53,679 nucleotides of DNA from Wenyingzhuangia sp. 2_MG-2023 (GTDB lineage Bacteria > Bacteroidota > Bacteroidia > Flavobacteriales > Flavobacteriaceae), in the NCBI RefSeq assembly GCF_030548295.1, contig NZ_JAUOSB010000018.1, forward strand, positions 1-53,679. The letters run 5' to 3'. Below the pieces are notes generated by a model. The model had not been told where the DNA came from and did no database searches. It saw only the letters and a list, made by a program, of their open reading frames with translations. The position numbers were made by a program, and so were the translations under genes. Shown piece by piece: positions 1-10,632 of this stretch; position 1 is the first letter of the stretch; each line of letters begins with the position of its first letter.

Positions 1-212
1 GCATCTCCAATTCCATCATTATCAGCATCTTCTTGATTTGGATTCGCTGTATTCACACAGTTGTCTACGTCATCAGTAATTCCGTCGTTATCTGCATCGT
101 CATCACAAGCATCTCCAATTCCATCATTATCAGCATCTTCTTGATTTGGGTTTACAGTATCAATACAATTATCTACGTCATCACCAATACCATCAGCATC
201 CATGTCATTTTC
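1..212 (-). repeat. Second block of thrombospondin type 3 coding repeats, cut by window edge
   Basis: About two further units of the 36-codon calcium-binding repeat, nearly identical in DNA to the 964-1290 block (for example the NPNQEDADNDGIGDACDDD segment). The first unit is slightly divergent (DADGIGDDVDNCIDTVNPNQ). The array continues past position 1. Confidence 0.8.
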
Positions 213-2750
213 TGGTATAGGTGCTGGTGCATTTGCACATCTTGCTCCATCATTTGAGCTAGCAGCCGGTCCGTGAGCAAATAAGAAAGAAATCATATTA
301 CTTCCCGCACTCAATTGATCGGTATATTTTATTCTGTATATCTCACCATCATTTGAAGCCACATAAAAATCTCCAGCTACATCAAAATATACAGCTCCAT
401 AAGCTTCATTTTTTCCAGAAAGAATTGGCACCTGTCCAATGTTCTCAACAATCCCTGTACCCGGATCTATTCTATACAATTTGTTTGTACCTCTTTCTAC
501 AGTATACAACATATTATCATTAGAATTGAAAGCCCAATCATGATGGGTTATATCTACTGAAAGATTAAAACTTCCTAAATAATCTAGATACGTAGCAGAA
601 CTTGGATTCAAGTCTACTTTATAAACTGTAGTACTATTCCCTCTTTTAAAGTAATATATACCATTCGCATCCACATCCCCTACATAACTATTACTTGCTG
701 CATTGGGCAAACCTGAAATTGTATATTCTGTAGCTTGATAATCAGATGTAATTTTAACAATCTTTGTAGTTTCATCTGTTAAAATTCCCCAAGTATTTCC
801 ATCAATCATATTGAAACCAGTAGCATTAATAGAACTATTAGTAATATTTTCTGCAACTAACTCATAATCACCCGAAGCTAGATCTACAACATAAATATCA
901 TTGTACTGAAATAAGTACCCATCAGGACCACAAACTACTACTGAGTCATCCTTATCATCACAAACATCTCCAATTCCATCATTATCTGCATCTTCTTGAT
1001 TTGGATTCGCTGTATTCACACAGTTGTCTACGCTATCTACGATTCCATCGTTGTCTGCATCGTCATCACAAGCATCTCCAATTCCATCATTATCTGCATC
1101 TTCCTGATTTGGGTTTGCTGTATTCACACAGTTGTCTACGTCATCAGTAATTCCGTCGTTATCGGCATCATCGTCACAAGCATCTCCAATCCCGTCATTA
1201 TCGGCATCTTCCTGATTTGGATTCGCTGTATTCACACAGTTGTCTACGTCATCAGTGATTCCGTCGTTGTCTGCATCGTTACTAACAGCTCCACCACAAT
1301 TTAAAACTGTTGTAAATTCAGCAACCGTGAATGTAGCTATTTGTGTATAGTTATTCCCTGCTTTAGCTAAAAAGTCTTGATCTTGTAGAGATTGTAATGT
1401 ATAAGTCATTGTAAAAGAACCTGCTTTACCATTTCCTATACCTCCTACATTGTCTAATTTAAATCCATCAAATGGATCATTGTTTCCTAAAGACAATTCA
1501 ACATCACCTGTTGTACTTCCTGAAACAGAATTCCAACTTACGTTTGAAAATGAATTCGAGTTATCTACTTCGACAGAAAAATGACTTAAATCTTTACAAT
1601 TTTTACCACTACAACCATCATGAGAAACTTCAATCTGAATTGTATATGTATTATCTGAATTTTTCACTACCGAATTAACTCTAGTAGAAAAACCTCCTCC
1701 GTTTTCTTTATAATCAGTCTCACAATCTTCACCGTCTCCAGAACCTCCAGTGCTTTCAGTTACCACATCATTTTCAAATGTATGATGATGTAATTCACCA
1801 CCTTTCATATAGAAAGATTTCACAATTACCTGACCGTCTATGTTACTAGATGATTTTTTTTCAAAATCAGCAAAAGGAGCATAAACAGTTCCTTTTACCG
1901 TACGTGCACTGCTATTAAACTCTAAAGAAGTAGTATTATAAAAGTTAAACAAGATATATTCTCCTTCACTATCTCCAATTCCATTAAAGTTAAACATCTG
2001 CGTACTAAAAGATCCAGAAGCATCTACATTGATAATTACCGGCTTGCTGCTTGATGGCGTTCCTCCTTCAAATTGCAAAGCACTCAAACTATTAAGAACA
2101 GTTCCTGTAGTATTGATAACATTGACACCATCTTGTAGCGTAATTTTACCCGTCCCGTAAGAATCATTGATTGTTCCTGTGGCAGTCATTTGACTCATTT
2201 GAGTTGAGTATGACTCAAACTTTGTAAAAGCATCATCAAAATCTATCAACCCACTTTGGTTCACAGAACTCGCTGATTGCTTTACATTTAAAATAATCTT
2301 TGGATTGGTATCAATACTATTTGGGTCTTGATTAACTCTAGTGTTAATTGTTTGGGAAGGATTCCCAGGCATTGACTCATGAATAGTTACATTAGAAGCA
2401 TCACCAACTTTTAAATAAGTATTACTATTGATATTGATATCTCCATTTACAGAACCAAAGATGATCTCTCCATCTACATACAAACCTACTTGAGTAGTCT
2501 CAGCATTTGCGGAATCAGAAAAACCTCCATCCACATCGTGAGCGAAGCTGTAATTGTAATCAAAAGTTGCATTCCCTCCTATAGCTCCAGTTCCTTGAGA
2601 ATGACCTCCTCCAAGAAGAGCATCACCTTTCACAAATAGATCAAATCCTTGCGCAGGTTCTGTTGGGCTAATTTGGCTAATTCCAGCTTTTGTTACAAAA
2701 ACACTTAGTAGCAAAAACAAAAACAGGGTAGTTTTAGTAATTTTAGTCAT
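1..2750 (-). CDS. Secreted choice-of-anchor A / thrombospondin type 3 repeat protein (partial, 5' part)
   Basis: The reading frame is open from an ATG at 2750 to the window edge, so the C-terminus is missing (at least 916 residues). A signal peptide (MTKITKTT then a Leu/Phe-rich core) is followed by a choice-of-anchor A-like domain over roughly residues 25-330, with an early GAIGGNATF motif and a later TVYAPFADF motif. Three Asp-rich calcium-binding thrombospondin type 3 units (NPNQEDADNDGIGDACDDD type) are encoded at 964-1290. They are followed by a DUF6923-like propeller region (240-950) and then more type 3 units (1-210). Known members are secreted or cell-surface proteins. In Flavobacteriaceae such proteins often end in a type IX secretion tail, which cannot be seen here. 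The exact role (adhesion, matrix) is inference. Confidence 0.85.
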   Translation of the reverse strand, partial: MTKITKTTLFLFLLLSVFVTKAGISQISPTEPAQGFDLFVKGDALLGGGHSQGTGAIGGNATFDYNYSFAHDVDGGFSDSANAETTQVGLYVDGEIIFGSVNGDININSNTYLKVGDASNVTIHESMPGNPSQTINTRVNQDPNSIDTNPKIILNVKQSASSVNQSGLIDFDDAFTKFESYSTQMSQMTATGTINDSYGTGKITLQDGVNVINTTGTVLNSLSALQFEGGTPSSSKPVIINVDASGSFSTQMFNFNGIGDSEGEYILFNFYNTTSLEFNSSARTVKGTVYAPFADFEKKSSSNIDGQVIVKSFYMKGGELHHHTFENDVVTESTGGSGDGEDCETDYKENGGGFSTRVNSVVKNSDNTYTIQIEVSHDGCSGKNCKDLSHFSVEVDNSNSFSNVSWNSVSGSTTGDVELSLGNNDPFDGFKLDNVGGIGNGKAGSFTMTYTLQSLQDQDFLAKAGNNYTQIATFTVAEFTTVLNCGGAVSNDADNDGITDDVDNCVNTANPNQEDADNDGIGDACDDDADNDGITDDVDNCVNTANPNQEDADNDGIGDACDDDADNDGIVDSVDNCVNTANPNQEDADNDGIGDVCDDKDDSVVVCGPDGYLFQYNDIYVVDLASGDYELVAENITNSSINATGFNMIDGNTWGILTDETTKIVKITSDYQATEYTISGLPNAASNSYVGDVDANGIYYFKRGNSTTVYKVDLNPSSATYLDYLGSFNLSVDITHHDWAFNSNDNMLYTVERGTNKLYRIDPGTGIVENIGQVPILSGKNEAYGAVYFDVAGDFYVASNDGEIYRIKYTDQLSAGSNMISFLFAHGPAASSNDGARCANAPAPIPENDMDADGIGDDVDNCIDTVNPNQEDADNDGIGDACDDDADNDGITDDVDNCVNTANPNQEDADNDGIGD
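964..1290 (-). repeat. Tandem 108-bp thrombospondin type 3 coding repeats (3 units)
   Basis: Three near-identical units of 36 codons encode DDVDNCVNTANPNQEDADND and the following GIGDACDDDADNDGIT. Differences are mostly synonymous, which suggests recent duplication or homogenisation. A related block lies at 1-212, on the other side of the propeller-like domain. Confidence 0.85.
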
Positions 2751-2778
2751 AGTTTAACACAGTTTTAGTGTGAGCGCA

Positions 2779-2812
2779 CAAAGTTAGATTTTTTAATCAA
2801 GACCCGCAACAA
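2779..2812 (-). promoter_or_regulatory. Bacteroidota-type promoter for the type 3 repeat protein
   Basis: On the minus strand a perfect -7 box TAACTTTG (2779-2786) lies 20 nt downstream of a TTG (2807-2809, preceded by another TTG). The box ends about 28 nt before the ATG. This fits the TTTG/TAnnTTTG consensus for the primary sigma factor of this phylum. The rest of 2751-3099 is AT-rich and shows no gene. Confidence 0.6.
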
Positions 2813-3067
2813 TAAGACACTGTATTAAAGACACTTACGTGCTTTTCTAAATATTTGTTAACGGGGCAGGGTATTGACTAAACCATCTAAAGTGAGGTAG
2901 CACTCATCGGTTTCTTTAAATTTACAAAAAAATCTAATCAAACAACGCATTCGCATATGGTATTCTCAAAAAAAAGCCTTTTGTTGTGAATTTTTCATTT
3001 TATCCCCTACTATTTTATTTATTTTGATTAAAATCAACTATAAAGTTTTTATCAATTAGTAATTTAA

Positions 3068-3075
3068 TAAATTTG
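3068..3075 (+). promoter_or_regulatory. -7 box of rlmN promoter
   Basis: TAAATTTG matches TAnnTTTG exactly and lies 24 nt before the rlmN ATG. The -33 region (T-run around 3046-3050) is weak. Confidence 0.45.
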
Positions 3076-3099
3076 TGAATCCTATTTTACACACAAAAC

Positions 3100-4134
3100 A
3101 TGTCCAAAAAAGATATTAGAGCACTTACAAAAGACCAACTAAGAGATTTTTTTGTTTCTCAAGGAGACAAAGCATTCCGTGGAAACCAAGTTTACGAATG
3201 GTTATGGAGTAAATCTGCTCATTCTTTTGCAGACATGACAAACATCTCTAAACAAACAAGAGAAATGTTGGAGGCAAATTTTGTCATCAATCATATCAAA
3301 GTTGACAACATGCAACGCAGTAACGATGGTACTGTAAAGAATGCTGTAAAATTACACGACGGACTTATTGTAGAATCCGTATTGATTCCTACAGACTCTA
3401 GAACCACTGCTTGTGTATCTAGTCAGGTAGGCTGTAGTTTGGATTGTGAGTTTTGTGCAACCGCTCGTTTGAAACGCATGAGGAATTTAAATGCGGATGA
3501 AATTTACGACCAAGTAGCTGCGATCAATCAAGAAAGCTTGCACTACTACAATCACAAACTCTCTAACATTGTATATATGGGAATGGGAGAACCTTTGATG
3601 AATTACAATAACGTAATCAAATCTATAGAAATGATTACCTCGGAAGAAGGCTTAGGAATGTCTCCAAAAAGAATTACCGTTTCTACTTCTGGTTTACCAA
3701 AAATGATTAAAAAACTTGCAGATGATGAAGTGAAATTCAATTTGGCAGTTTCTCTACACTCCGCTATTGAAGAAACCAGAAACAAAATAATGCCTTTTTC
3801 AAAAAACTTCCCACTTACTGATTTAAAAGAAGCTCTAGAATATTGGTACGCAAAAACAGAGAGAAGAATCACTTATGAATATGTAATATGGAAAGGCATT
3901 AATGACAAACAAGAAGACATTAATGCATTGGTGAAATTCTGTTCTTACGTTCCATGTAAAATAAATATTATAGAATACAACCCTATTGATGATGGTGAAT
4001 ACCAACAAGCAAGTTCAAAAGCAACAGATGCTTATATGTATACCTTAGAACAAAATGGTATTGTAGCAAACGTTCGTCGCTCAAGAGGTAAAGATATTGA
4101 TGCTGCTTGCGGACAATTAGCTAATAAAAGTTAA
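3100..4134 (+). CDS. rlmN: 23S rRNA (adenine(2503)-C(2))-methyltransferase RlmN
   Basis: This 344-residue radical-SAM enzyme methylates A2503 of 23S rRNA at C2; the family also modifies A37 of some tRNAs. The radical-SAM cluster motif CxxxCxxC is at C112, C116 and C119 (GCSLDCEFCA). The conserved catalytic cysteines are expected at C105 (TTACVSS, in the family position near the radical-SAM motif) and C337 (AACGQLANKS, the C-terminal methyl-carrying Cys). The MGMGEPLMNY motif and full family length support an intact enzyme. It is a single gene with its own -7 box, ending 2 nt from the convergent SemiSWEET gene. Confidence 0.97.
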   Translation: MSKKDIRALTKDQLRDFFVSQGDKAFRGNQVYEWLWSKSAHSFADMTNISKQTREMLEANFVINHIKVDNMQRSNDGTVKNAVKLHDGLIVESVLIPTDSRTTACVSSQVGCSLDCEFCATARLKRMRNLNADEIYDQVAAINQESLHYYNHKLSNIVYMGMGEPLMNYNNVIKSIEMITSEEGLGMSPKRITVSTSGLPKMIKKLADDEVKFNLAVSLHSAIEETRNKIMPFSKNFPLTDLKEALEYWYAKTERRITYEYVIWKGINDKQEDINALVKFCSYVPCKINIIEYNPIDDGEYQQASSKATDAYMYTLEQNGIVANVRRSRGKDIDAACGQLANKS

Positions 4135-4136
4135 AA

Positions 4137-4394
4137 CTACTTATACTTCACCTTTAACATTAACAACAACAAAGCCCCGAGTGTAAAAAAACTATTGGTC
4201 ACATAAATAATAGGATCATCTTTAAAGACTCCATACATCAACCAAAAAAAACCATTTAAAGCTCCTACGCATAGTCCAATCCAAGACAAACTACTAGTAT
4301 CCTTTTGCTTATAAGATTTCCATACTTGCGGAAAAAACATACTACTAGAAGTAATTCCTCCCAATACTCCAAAAACAGAAGCTATAGTAATCAT
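4137..4394 (-). CDS. SemiSWEET / PQ-loop family small transporter
   Basis: This 85-residue protein has three predicted membrane segments, the size of a bacterial SemiSWEET half-transporter, which works as a dimer to move sugars across the inner membrane. A PQ motif follows the first helix (MFFPQVWKSYKQKDTSSLS), and the Asn-rich GALNGFFWLMYG and IYVTNSF segments fit the family. The substrate cannot be read from sequence. It is convergent with rlmN, with a 2-nt gap and no terminator between them, and has its own promoter. Confidence 0.85.
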   Translation of the reverse strand: MITIASVFGVLGGITSSSMFFPQVWKSYKQKDTSSLSWIGLCVGALNGFFWLMYGVFKDDPIIYVTNSFFTLGALLLLMLKVKYK

Positions 4395-4413
4395 TTTATT
4401 TTTATTTAAGTTG

Positions 4414-4421
4414 CAAAGATA
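4414..4421 (-). promoter_or_regulatory. -7 box for the SemiSWEET gene
   Basis: On the minus strand TATCTTTG matches TAnnTTTG exactly, about 19 nt before the ATG at 4394. No clear -33 element was seen. Confidence 0.45.
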
Positions 4422-4512
4422 ACTAGTTCCTAGTTTACTTATTGAATTTCATATAGCAATTCAACACATTTAAATTCCATCCTTACATTTTATCATATCC
4501 ACATAATTATTG

Positions 4513-4520
4513 TACATTAG
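4513..4520 (+). promoter_or_regulatory. Possible -7 box for the thiamine operon
   Basis: TACATTAG is close to TAnnTTTG and ends about 10 nt before the TPP aptamer, where a -7 box would be expected. The match is imperfect. Confidence 0.35.
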
Positions 4521-4530
4521 TACCCGATAA

Positions 4531-4618
4531 GCTTTAGGGGTGTTTTGTAATAGTCAAATCCACAAAACTGAGAGTTACCCTTTGAACCTGAATAAGTTAG
4601 AACTTACGTAGGGAAAAG
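4531..4618 (+). promoter_or_regulatory. TPP riboswitch (THI element) of the thi operon
   Basis: The sequence holds the diagnostic THI-box blocks in order: AGGGGTG, then CTGAGAGTTACCC, then TTTGAACCTGAATAAG, then a terminal CGTAGGGAA. It lies in the 340-nt leader before thiS and senses thiamine pyrophosphate. A terminator-like hairpin follows at once, so control by premature termination is likely. Confidence 0.93.
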
Positions 4619-4640
4619 TGAGGTCATAGACCTCTTTTGT
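4614..4640 (+). terminator. Riboswitch expression platform: intrinsic terminator
   Basis: GAGGTC (4620-4625), loop ATA, GACCTC (4629-4634), then TTTT, extended by an AAAAG/TTTT pairing. It lies directly after the TPP aptamer and about 95 nt before thiS, so it fits a TPP-dependent terminator. The competing antiterminator fold was not worked out. Confidence 0.6.
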
Positions 4641-4733
4641 TATTAGCATAGCAACGCAATTCTTAGCGTACTATTTTAATCAAGTTTAAGTAGACATCTG
4701 TCTGCAAAGGTTATCACCAAAATATTTTGAATA

Positions 4734-6912
<2,179 letters not shown>

Positions 6913-6929
6913 TATAAGTCGGGAGTTTC

Positions 6930-6993
6930 TTTAGATGGACATCGATCGGTGGTTACAGAGCGTAGTCGAAGTAAGTCGAGATGTCCATCTAAA
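6930..6993. repeat. Palindromic intergenic repeat (thiC - thiE-like spacer)
   Basis: A perfect 14-bp stem, TTTAGATGGACATC (6930-6943) and GATGTCCATCTAAA (6980-6993), encloses a GAGCGTAGTCGAAGT segment. A complementary CTCGACTACGCTCGATCACC lies further down (7029-7048). This resembles a mobile palindromic repeat unit rather than a terminator, since no T-run follows. Confidence 0.65.
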
Positions 6994-7071
6994 GCCGGGC
7001 TTTCGGTACTCGCTTTTTAAAACTACAATCTCGACTACGCTCGATCACCATTTTAAAAGAGCTCAAACAAA

Positions 7072-7695
7072 ATGGCAATCCCTAACTCAATAGTAATTAA
7101 CAATATGATCATTTTAATCTCACCTGAAAACGATGTTCCTAACGAAATTGAAATTCTACATCAACTATTTCAACAAGGTTTAGAATATTATCATTTTAGA
7201 AAACCACAAAAAAACTACCAAGAACATTGTGAGTATTTAAATCAGATCGATAAACAATATCATAACCGAATTGTAGTGCATTATTTTCATGAGTTGGTGA
7301 ATGAATATTCTTTAAAAGGAATTCATTTTCAGGAACAAAAAAGAAAAGATCATTTGGACACTCCTACCGATTATTTTGTCAAACTCAATAATATGTACGG
7401 AAAAACCATTAGCTCTTCTTTTCATGAACCTGAAGATTTAGAAAAATGCACGTTTGAATTTGATTATCATTTACTAAGTCCTGTTTTCTCCTCTATTTCA
7501 AAAGAAGGATACAATGGTAGAGGTTTTGATGTCAATCACATTGACAAAACCATTGTGGGTATGGGAGGTGTTACTACAGAAAATTTAACCAAATTTGATA
7601 AATTAGGTTTTAAAGGAGTGGGTGTTTTAGGAGGTATTTGGAATAGTGAAAACCCTGTGGAAGATTTTAAAAAAATGCAACGTCATTTCGAGTAA
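7072..7695 (+). CDS. Divergent thiamine phosphate synthase / TenI-like protein
   Basis: This 207-residue TIM-barrel protein belongs to the ThiE/TenI family. It keeps the phosphate-binding glycine motifs (GMGGV, GVGVLGGIW) and a FRK where ThiE has QLRxK. Two ThiE catalytic segments are changed. The ND of ThiE is HY here (RIVVHYFHE), HLG is HFQ, and the pyrophosphate-loop TTTK is replaced by SSISKEGYNG. A canonical thiE lies two genes downstream, so this copy may be a TenI-like aminothiazole tautomerase or a specialised paralogue. The ATG at 7072 is used; an internal ATG about 11 codons later would give a start nearer the first strand. Confidence 0.75.
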   Translation: MAIPNSIVINNMIILISPENDVPNEIEILHQLFQQGLEYYHFRKPQKNYQEHCEYLNQIDKQYHNRIVVHYFHELVNEYSLKGIHFQEQKRKDHLDTPTDYFVKLNNMYGKTISSSFHEPEDLEKCTFEFDYHLLSPVFSSISKEGYNGRGFDVNHIDKTIVGMGGVTTENLTKFDKLGFKGVGVLGGIWNSENPVEDFKKMQRHFE

Positions 7696-7714
7696 TTTTG
7701 AGGAACGAAAAATC

Positions 7715-7743
7715 GTATCGAGAAGTACTTAGTTTCTCGATAC
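7715..7743. repeat. Palindromic repeat (thiE-like - thiD spacer)
   Basis: A 10-bp perfect inverted repeat: GTATCGAGAA (7715-7724) and TTCTCGATAC (7734-7743), with a 9-nt loop. It is not followed by a T-run, so it is probably a dispersed palindrome rather than a terminator inside the operon. Confidence 0.6.
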
Positions 7744-7800
7744 AAATTTCACTCATTTACAATCATAAAATTCACTCGAACTGATAACAAATAACACATA

Positions 7801-8598
7801 ATGCAAAAAAATAAAAAGTACATATTAAGTATTGCTGGATTTGATCCAAGTTCTGGAGCAGGAATTACTTCAGATATCAAAACATTTGAGGCACATAACT
7901 TTTATGGTTTATCTGTATGTACAGCGGTTACGGTTCAAAATGACATCGATTTTAAAAACTGTCATTGGATTCCTACTGATCTTATTTTGCAACAAATAGA
8001 AACTTTGTTTGAGCGTTTTGAAATCAACACCGTTAAAATAGGAATCATCCAATCTTGGAGAACATTATTACTTATTTTAGATAAATTACACTCGTTAAAT
8101 TCGGAAATAAAAATCGTTTTAGATCCCATCATCAAAGCAACTGCCGGTTTTGACTTTCACACAGATGAGAACCAAGATTTGTTAGATAAAATTTGGGAGC
8201 AGTGTTATATCATCACTCCTAATTATGATGAAATTCAACTCCTATATCCAAACTTAGACATTGATGACACCCTAGAACATATTTCTAGCAAAACAAACAT
8301 CTATTTAAAAGGTGGACACAGAAAAGATAAAAAAGGTTGGGACGAATTGTATCATAGCGGAATTGTAATGGTAAACATTCCGCCAAACGTAGATTCAGTT
8401 TCAGAAAAACACGGAAGTGGTTGTGTGTTATCATCGTCTTTAGCCTGTCATATTTCTTTAGAACAAGAATTAGAAGATGCTTGTAAATTAGCTAAATATT
8501 ATGTGGAAAGTTTTTTAAACAGTAATGAATCTTTATTGGGAACGCATAAATATAGTAGTCAAGAATTAGATAAGTTAAGTGGTGAAAAAGCTATGTAA
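7801..8598 (+). CDS. thiD: Hydroxymethylpyrimidine/phosphomethylpyrimidine kinase ThiD
   Basis: This 265-residue ribokinase-fold enzyme phosphorylates HMP and HMP-P to HMP-PP. The N-terminal SIAGFDPSSGAGI block, the VLDPIIKA block, the TPNYDEIQLL block and a C-terminal GSGCVLSS anion hole are visible. The final motif reads HGSGCVLSSSLA, with Val-Leu where many ThiD proteins have Thr-Phe/Leu; the general-base Asp of the usual GTGD/GAGC motif is not evident, and the Cys version is seen in HMP kinases. Length is normal. It lies in the thi operon, 2 nt before the four-helix-bundle gene. Confidence 0.92.
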   Translation: MQKNKKYILSIAGFDPSSGAGITSDIKTFEAHNFYGLSVCTAVTVQNDIDFKNCHWIPTDLILQQIETLFERFEINTVKIGIIQSWRTLLLILDKLHSLNSEIKIVLDPIIKATAGFDFHTDENQDLLDKIWEQCYIITPNYDEIQLLYPNLDIDDTLEHISSKTNIYLKGGHRKDKKGWDELYHSGIVMVNIPPNVDSVSEKHGSGCVLSSSLACHISLEQELEDACKLAKYYVESFLNSNESLLGTHKYSSQELDKLSGEKAM

Positions 8599-8600
8599 CT

Positions 8601-8972
8601 ATGGATAAAAGCAAAAGTTTTGAAGATTTATTGGTTTGGCAAAAGGGACATGAATTTGTTTTAGAAGTCTATAAAATCACCAAACAATTCCCAAAAGAAG
8701 AAATCTATGGACTAACATCACAATTTAGGAGAGCCGCAGTTTCTATTACAGCGAACATAGCCGAAGGTTACAAAAGATTAAGCTCAAAAGAGAAATTACG
8801 ATTCTACAACATTGCACAAGCATCATTGGAAGAGTGTAAATATTTTCTGATACTCGCTAGAGATTTACAATACACAAATCAATTTCAAAAATTGAATAAT
8901 TTAATAAATGAGGTGAGTAAAATGTTAAACGCGTATTGTAGAAGTATCGCTAATAAGAACAATTATTCTTAA
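8601..8972 (+). CDS. Four helix bundle protein (23S rRNA intervening-sequence / S23 family)
   Basis: This 123-residue, mostly helical protein matches the S23/IVP-like four helix bundle family: SFEDLLVWQKGHEFVLEVYK at the start, then FPKEEIYGLTSQFRRAAVSI, TANIAEGYKR and a final NAYCRSI. Family members are often encoded in 23S rRNA intervening sequences or scattered as small single genes in Bacteroidota; their biochemical function is unknown. Here it sits inside the thiamine operon, 2 nt after thiD and 34 nt before thiE. It interrupts a normally contiguous biosynthetic set and looks like a later arrival. Confidence 0.9.
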   Translation: MDKSKSFEDLLVWQKGHEFVLEVYKITKQFPKEEIYGLTSQFRRAAVSITANIAEGYKRLSSKEKLRFYNIAQASLEECKYFLILARDLQYTNQFQKLNNLINEVSKMLNAYCRSIANKNNYS

Positions 8973-9003
8973 CTCCTTAAATTCTCAACTTCTAAAATTC
9001 ATT
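8968..9003 (+). repeat. Short intergenic repeat word before thiE
   Basis: TTCTTAACTCCTTAAATTCT followed by CAACTTCTAAAATTC. The same word (TTCTTAACTCCT) recurs at 9708 and near 10590, and in inverted form (GGAGTTA) near 10530-10560, in the other spacers of this operon. Confidence 0.55.
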
Positions 9004-9006
9004 AAA

Positions 9007-9648
9007 ATGATCATCAACAAACTACATTATATTTCACAGGGAGCTACACCTAAAGAACATTTAGAAAATATTCAGAATGCTTGTCAATCGGGTGCTGAAT
9101 TGGTACAACTTCGTTTGAAAGACTTATCTGATAAAAAAATGTTAAAAACAGCTTTAGAAGCTAGAGAAATTACCAATCATTTTCAGACTCGTTTAATTAT
9201 CAACGATCATTATAAAATAGCCAAAGAAGTAAAAGCTGACGGGGTTCATTTGGGAAAGTCTGATGCTTGTCCTACCGAAGCCAGAAAACATTTATACACT
9301 TGGCAAATTATTGGAGGTACGGCAAACACTTTAGAAGATTGTAAAAATTTAATCAATAAAGAGGTTGATTATATTGGTTTGGGACCTTTTAGATTCACTA
9401 CTACCAAAGAAAATTTAAGTCCTGTTTTAGGATTAGATGGATATTCTTTAATTATAGAAGAATTAAAAACAGAAACTCCCGTTATTGCCATTGGAGGAAT
9501 TACAGAAAATGACATCGATGACCTTTTAAAATCAGGAGTTTCGGGGATTGCCATGTCTGGAGAAATTACTCGTGATTTTAATAAAATTAGAACCTTTAAT
9601 AAACTATTACAAGCAGGAAATAGCGAAGAACAAAAGTATGAGTTTTAG
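9007..9648 (+). CDS. thiE: Thiamine phosphate synthase ThiE
   Basis: This 213-residue TIM-barrel enzyme joins HMP-PP and thiazole phosphate to give thiamine phosphate. Catalytic blocks are intact: VQLRLKD (HMP-PP binding), LIINDH, GVHLGKSD, GLGPFRFTTTKEN (pyrophosphate loop) and AIGGI. It is therefore the functional thiE of the operon, in contrast to the divergent paralogue at 7072. Confidence 0.96.
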   Translation: MIINKLHYISQGATPKEHLENIQNACQSGAELVQLRLKDLSDKKMLKTALEAREITNHFQTRLIINDHYKIAKEVKADGVHLGKSDACPTEARKHLYTWQIIGGTANTLEDCKNLINKEVDYIGLGPFRFTTTKENLSPVLGLDGYSLIIEELKTETPVIAIGGITENDIDDLLKSGVSGIAMSGEITRDFNKIRTFNKLLQAGNSEEQKYEF

Positions 9649-9654
9649 ATATTC

Positions 9655-9727
9655 AGAATTTAAAGAGAGTGAGTAGAATACTCAACACAACTACTTAAAT
9701 TATTGACTTCTTAACTCCTAAAAAATA
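9655..9727. repeat. Intergenic inverted-repeat element (thiE-thiG spacer)
   Basis: The left arm CAGAATTTAAAGAGAGTGAG and the right arm ending TTGACTTCTTAACTCCTAAA are imperfect inverses. The element shares its words with the spacer at 10512-10618. Confidence 0.5.
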
Positions 9728-9731
9728 AATA

Positions 9732-10502
9732 ATGAACGATATCTTAAAAATAGCAGACAAAGAATTCAATTCTAGACTGTTCACCGGAACAGGAAAATTT
9801 AGCTCGAACCATTTAATGTCTGAAGCCTTAATTGCTAGTGATAGTGAATTAATTACTGTTGCTTTAAAACGTGTAGATGTAGATAACGAACAGGATAAAA
9901 TGCTACAAAGCATTCTACGTCCAAACGTGAATTTATTACCTAACACCTCTGGAGTAAGAGATGCTAAAGAAGCTGTTTTTGCAGCACAATTGGCCAGAGA
10001 AGCTTTGGAAACCAATTGGATTAAATTAGAAATTCACCCAGATCCTAGGTATTTATTACCAGATCCTATAGAAACCTTAAAAGCCGCCGAAGAATTGGTA
10101 AAACTAGGTTTTGTAGTAATGCCATACATTCATGCTGATCCAGTTTTATGTAAAAGATTGGAAGATGTAGGAGTGCAATGCGTAATGCCTTTAGGAGCAC
10201 CAATTGGAACCAACAAAGGAATTAAAACAGTTGATTTTTTAGAAATTATTATAGAACAAAGTAATGTTCCTGTAATTGTAGATGCTGGAATTGGAAGTCC
10301 ATCTCATGCAGCTTATGCTATGGAATTAGGTGCTGATGCTGTTTTGGTAAATACAGCCATTGCCGTTTCTCAAAATCCAGTACAAATGGCCAAAGCTTTT
10401 AAAATGGCTGTGGAAGCAGGTAGAATGGCTTACAATGCAAAGTTAGCTAGTGTTAAAAAACATGCAGAAGCGAGCAGTCCGTTAACGAGTTTTTTACAGT
10501 AG
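9732..10502 (+). CDS. thiG: Thiazole synthase ThiG
   Basis: This 256-residue TIM-barrel enzyme forms thiazole phosphate from deoxyxylulose 5-phosphate, dehydroglycine and ThiS thiocarboxylate. The start ([16 protein letters not shown]), the Schiff-base lysine block (TVALKRVD) and the late [20 protein letters not shown] and VLVNTAIA blocks are all typical. Dehydroglycine would come from ThiH, encoded next. Confidence 0.97.
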   Translation: MNDILKIADKEFNSRLFTGTGKFSSNHLMSEALIASDSELITVALKRVDVDNEQDKMLQSILRPNVNLLPNTSGVRDAKEAVFAAQLAREALETNWIKLEIHPDPRYLLPDPIETLKAAEELVKLGFVVMPYIHADPVLCKRLEDVGVQCVMPLGAPIGTNKGIKTVDFLEIIIEQSNVPVIVDAGIGSPSHAAYAMELGADAVLVNTAIAVSQNPVQMAKAFKMAVEAGRMAYNAKLASVKKHAEASSPLTSFLQ

Positions 10503-10511
10503 TAATGTATA

Positions 10512-10618
10512 TAGTAGTTCAGAATTTAAGGAGTTAGAACTCACAAGTGAGCAGGAGTTAAGGAGCAGGTTACTAAAGTAATACTCAAAATTCTTAACTC
10601 CTCATATTCTTAACTACT
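10512..10618. repeat. Intergenic inverted-repeat element (thiG-thiH spacer)
   Basis: Left arm CAGAATTTAAGGAGTTAGAA; right arm CTCAAAATTCTTAACTCCTC with a further ATTCTTAACTACTAA. It is the most complete copy of the element type also seen at 9655-9727 and, as a half, at 8968-9003. Confidence 0.6.
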
Positions 10619-10632
10619 AAAAATAAAAAAAT

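Noticed and set aside
33-1304. Plus-strand open frames (Ile/Val-rich) opposite the repeat protein
   Set aside because: They are antisense shadows of the thrombospondin type 3 repeats on the minus strand.
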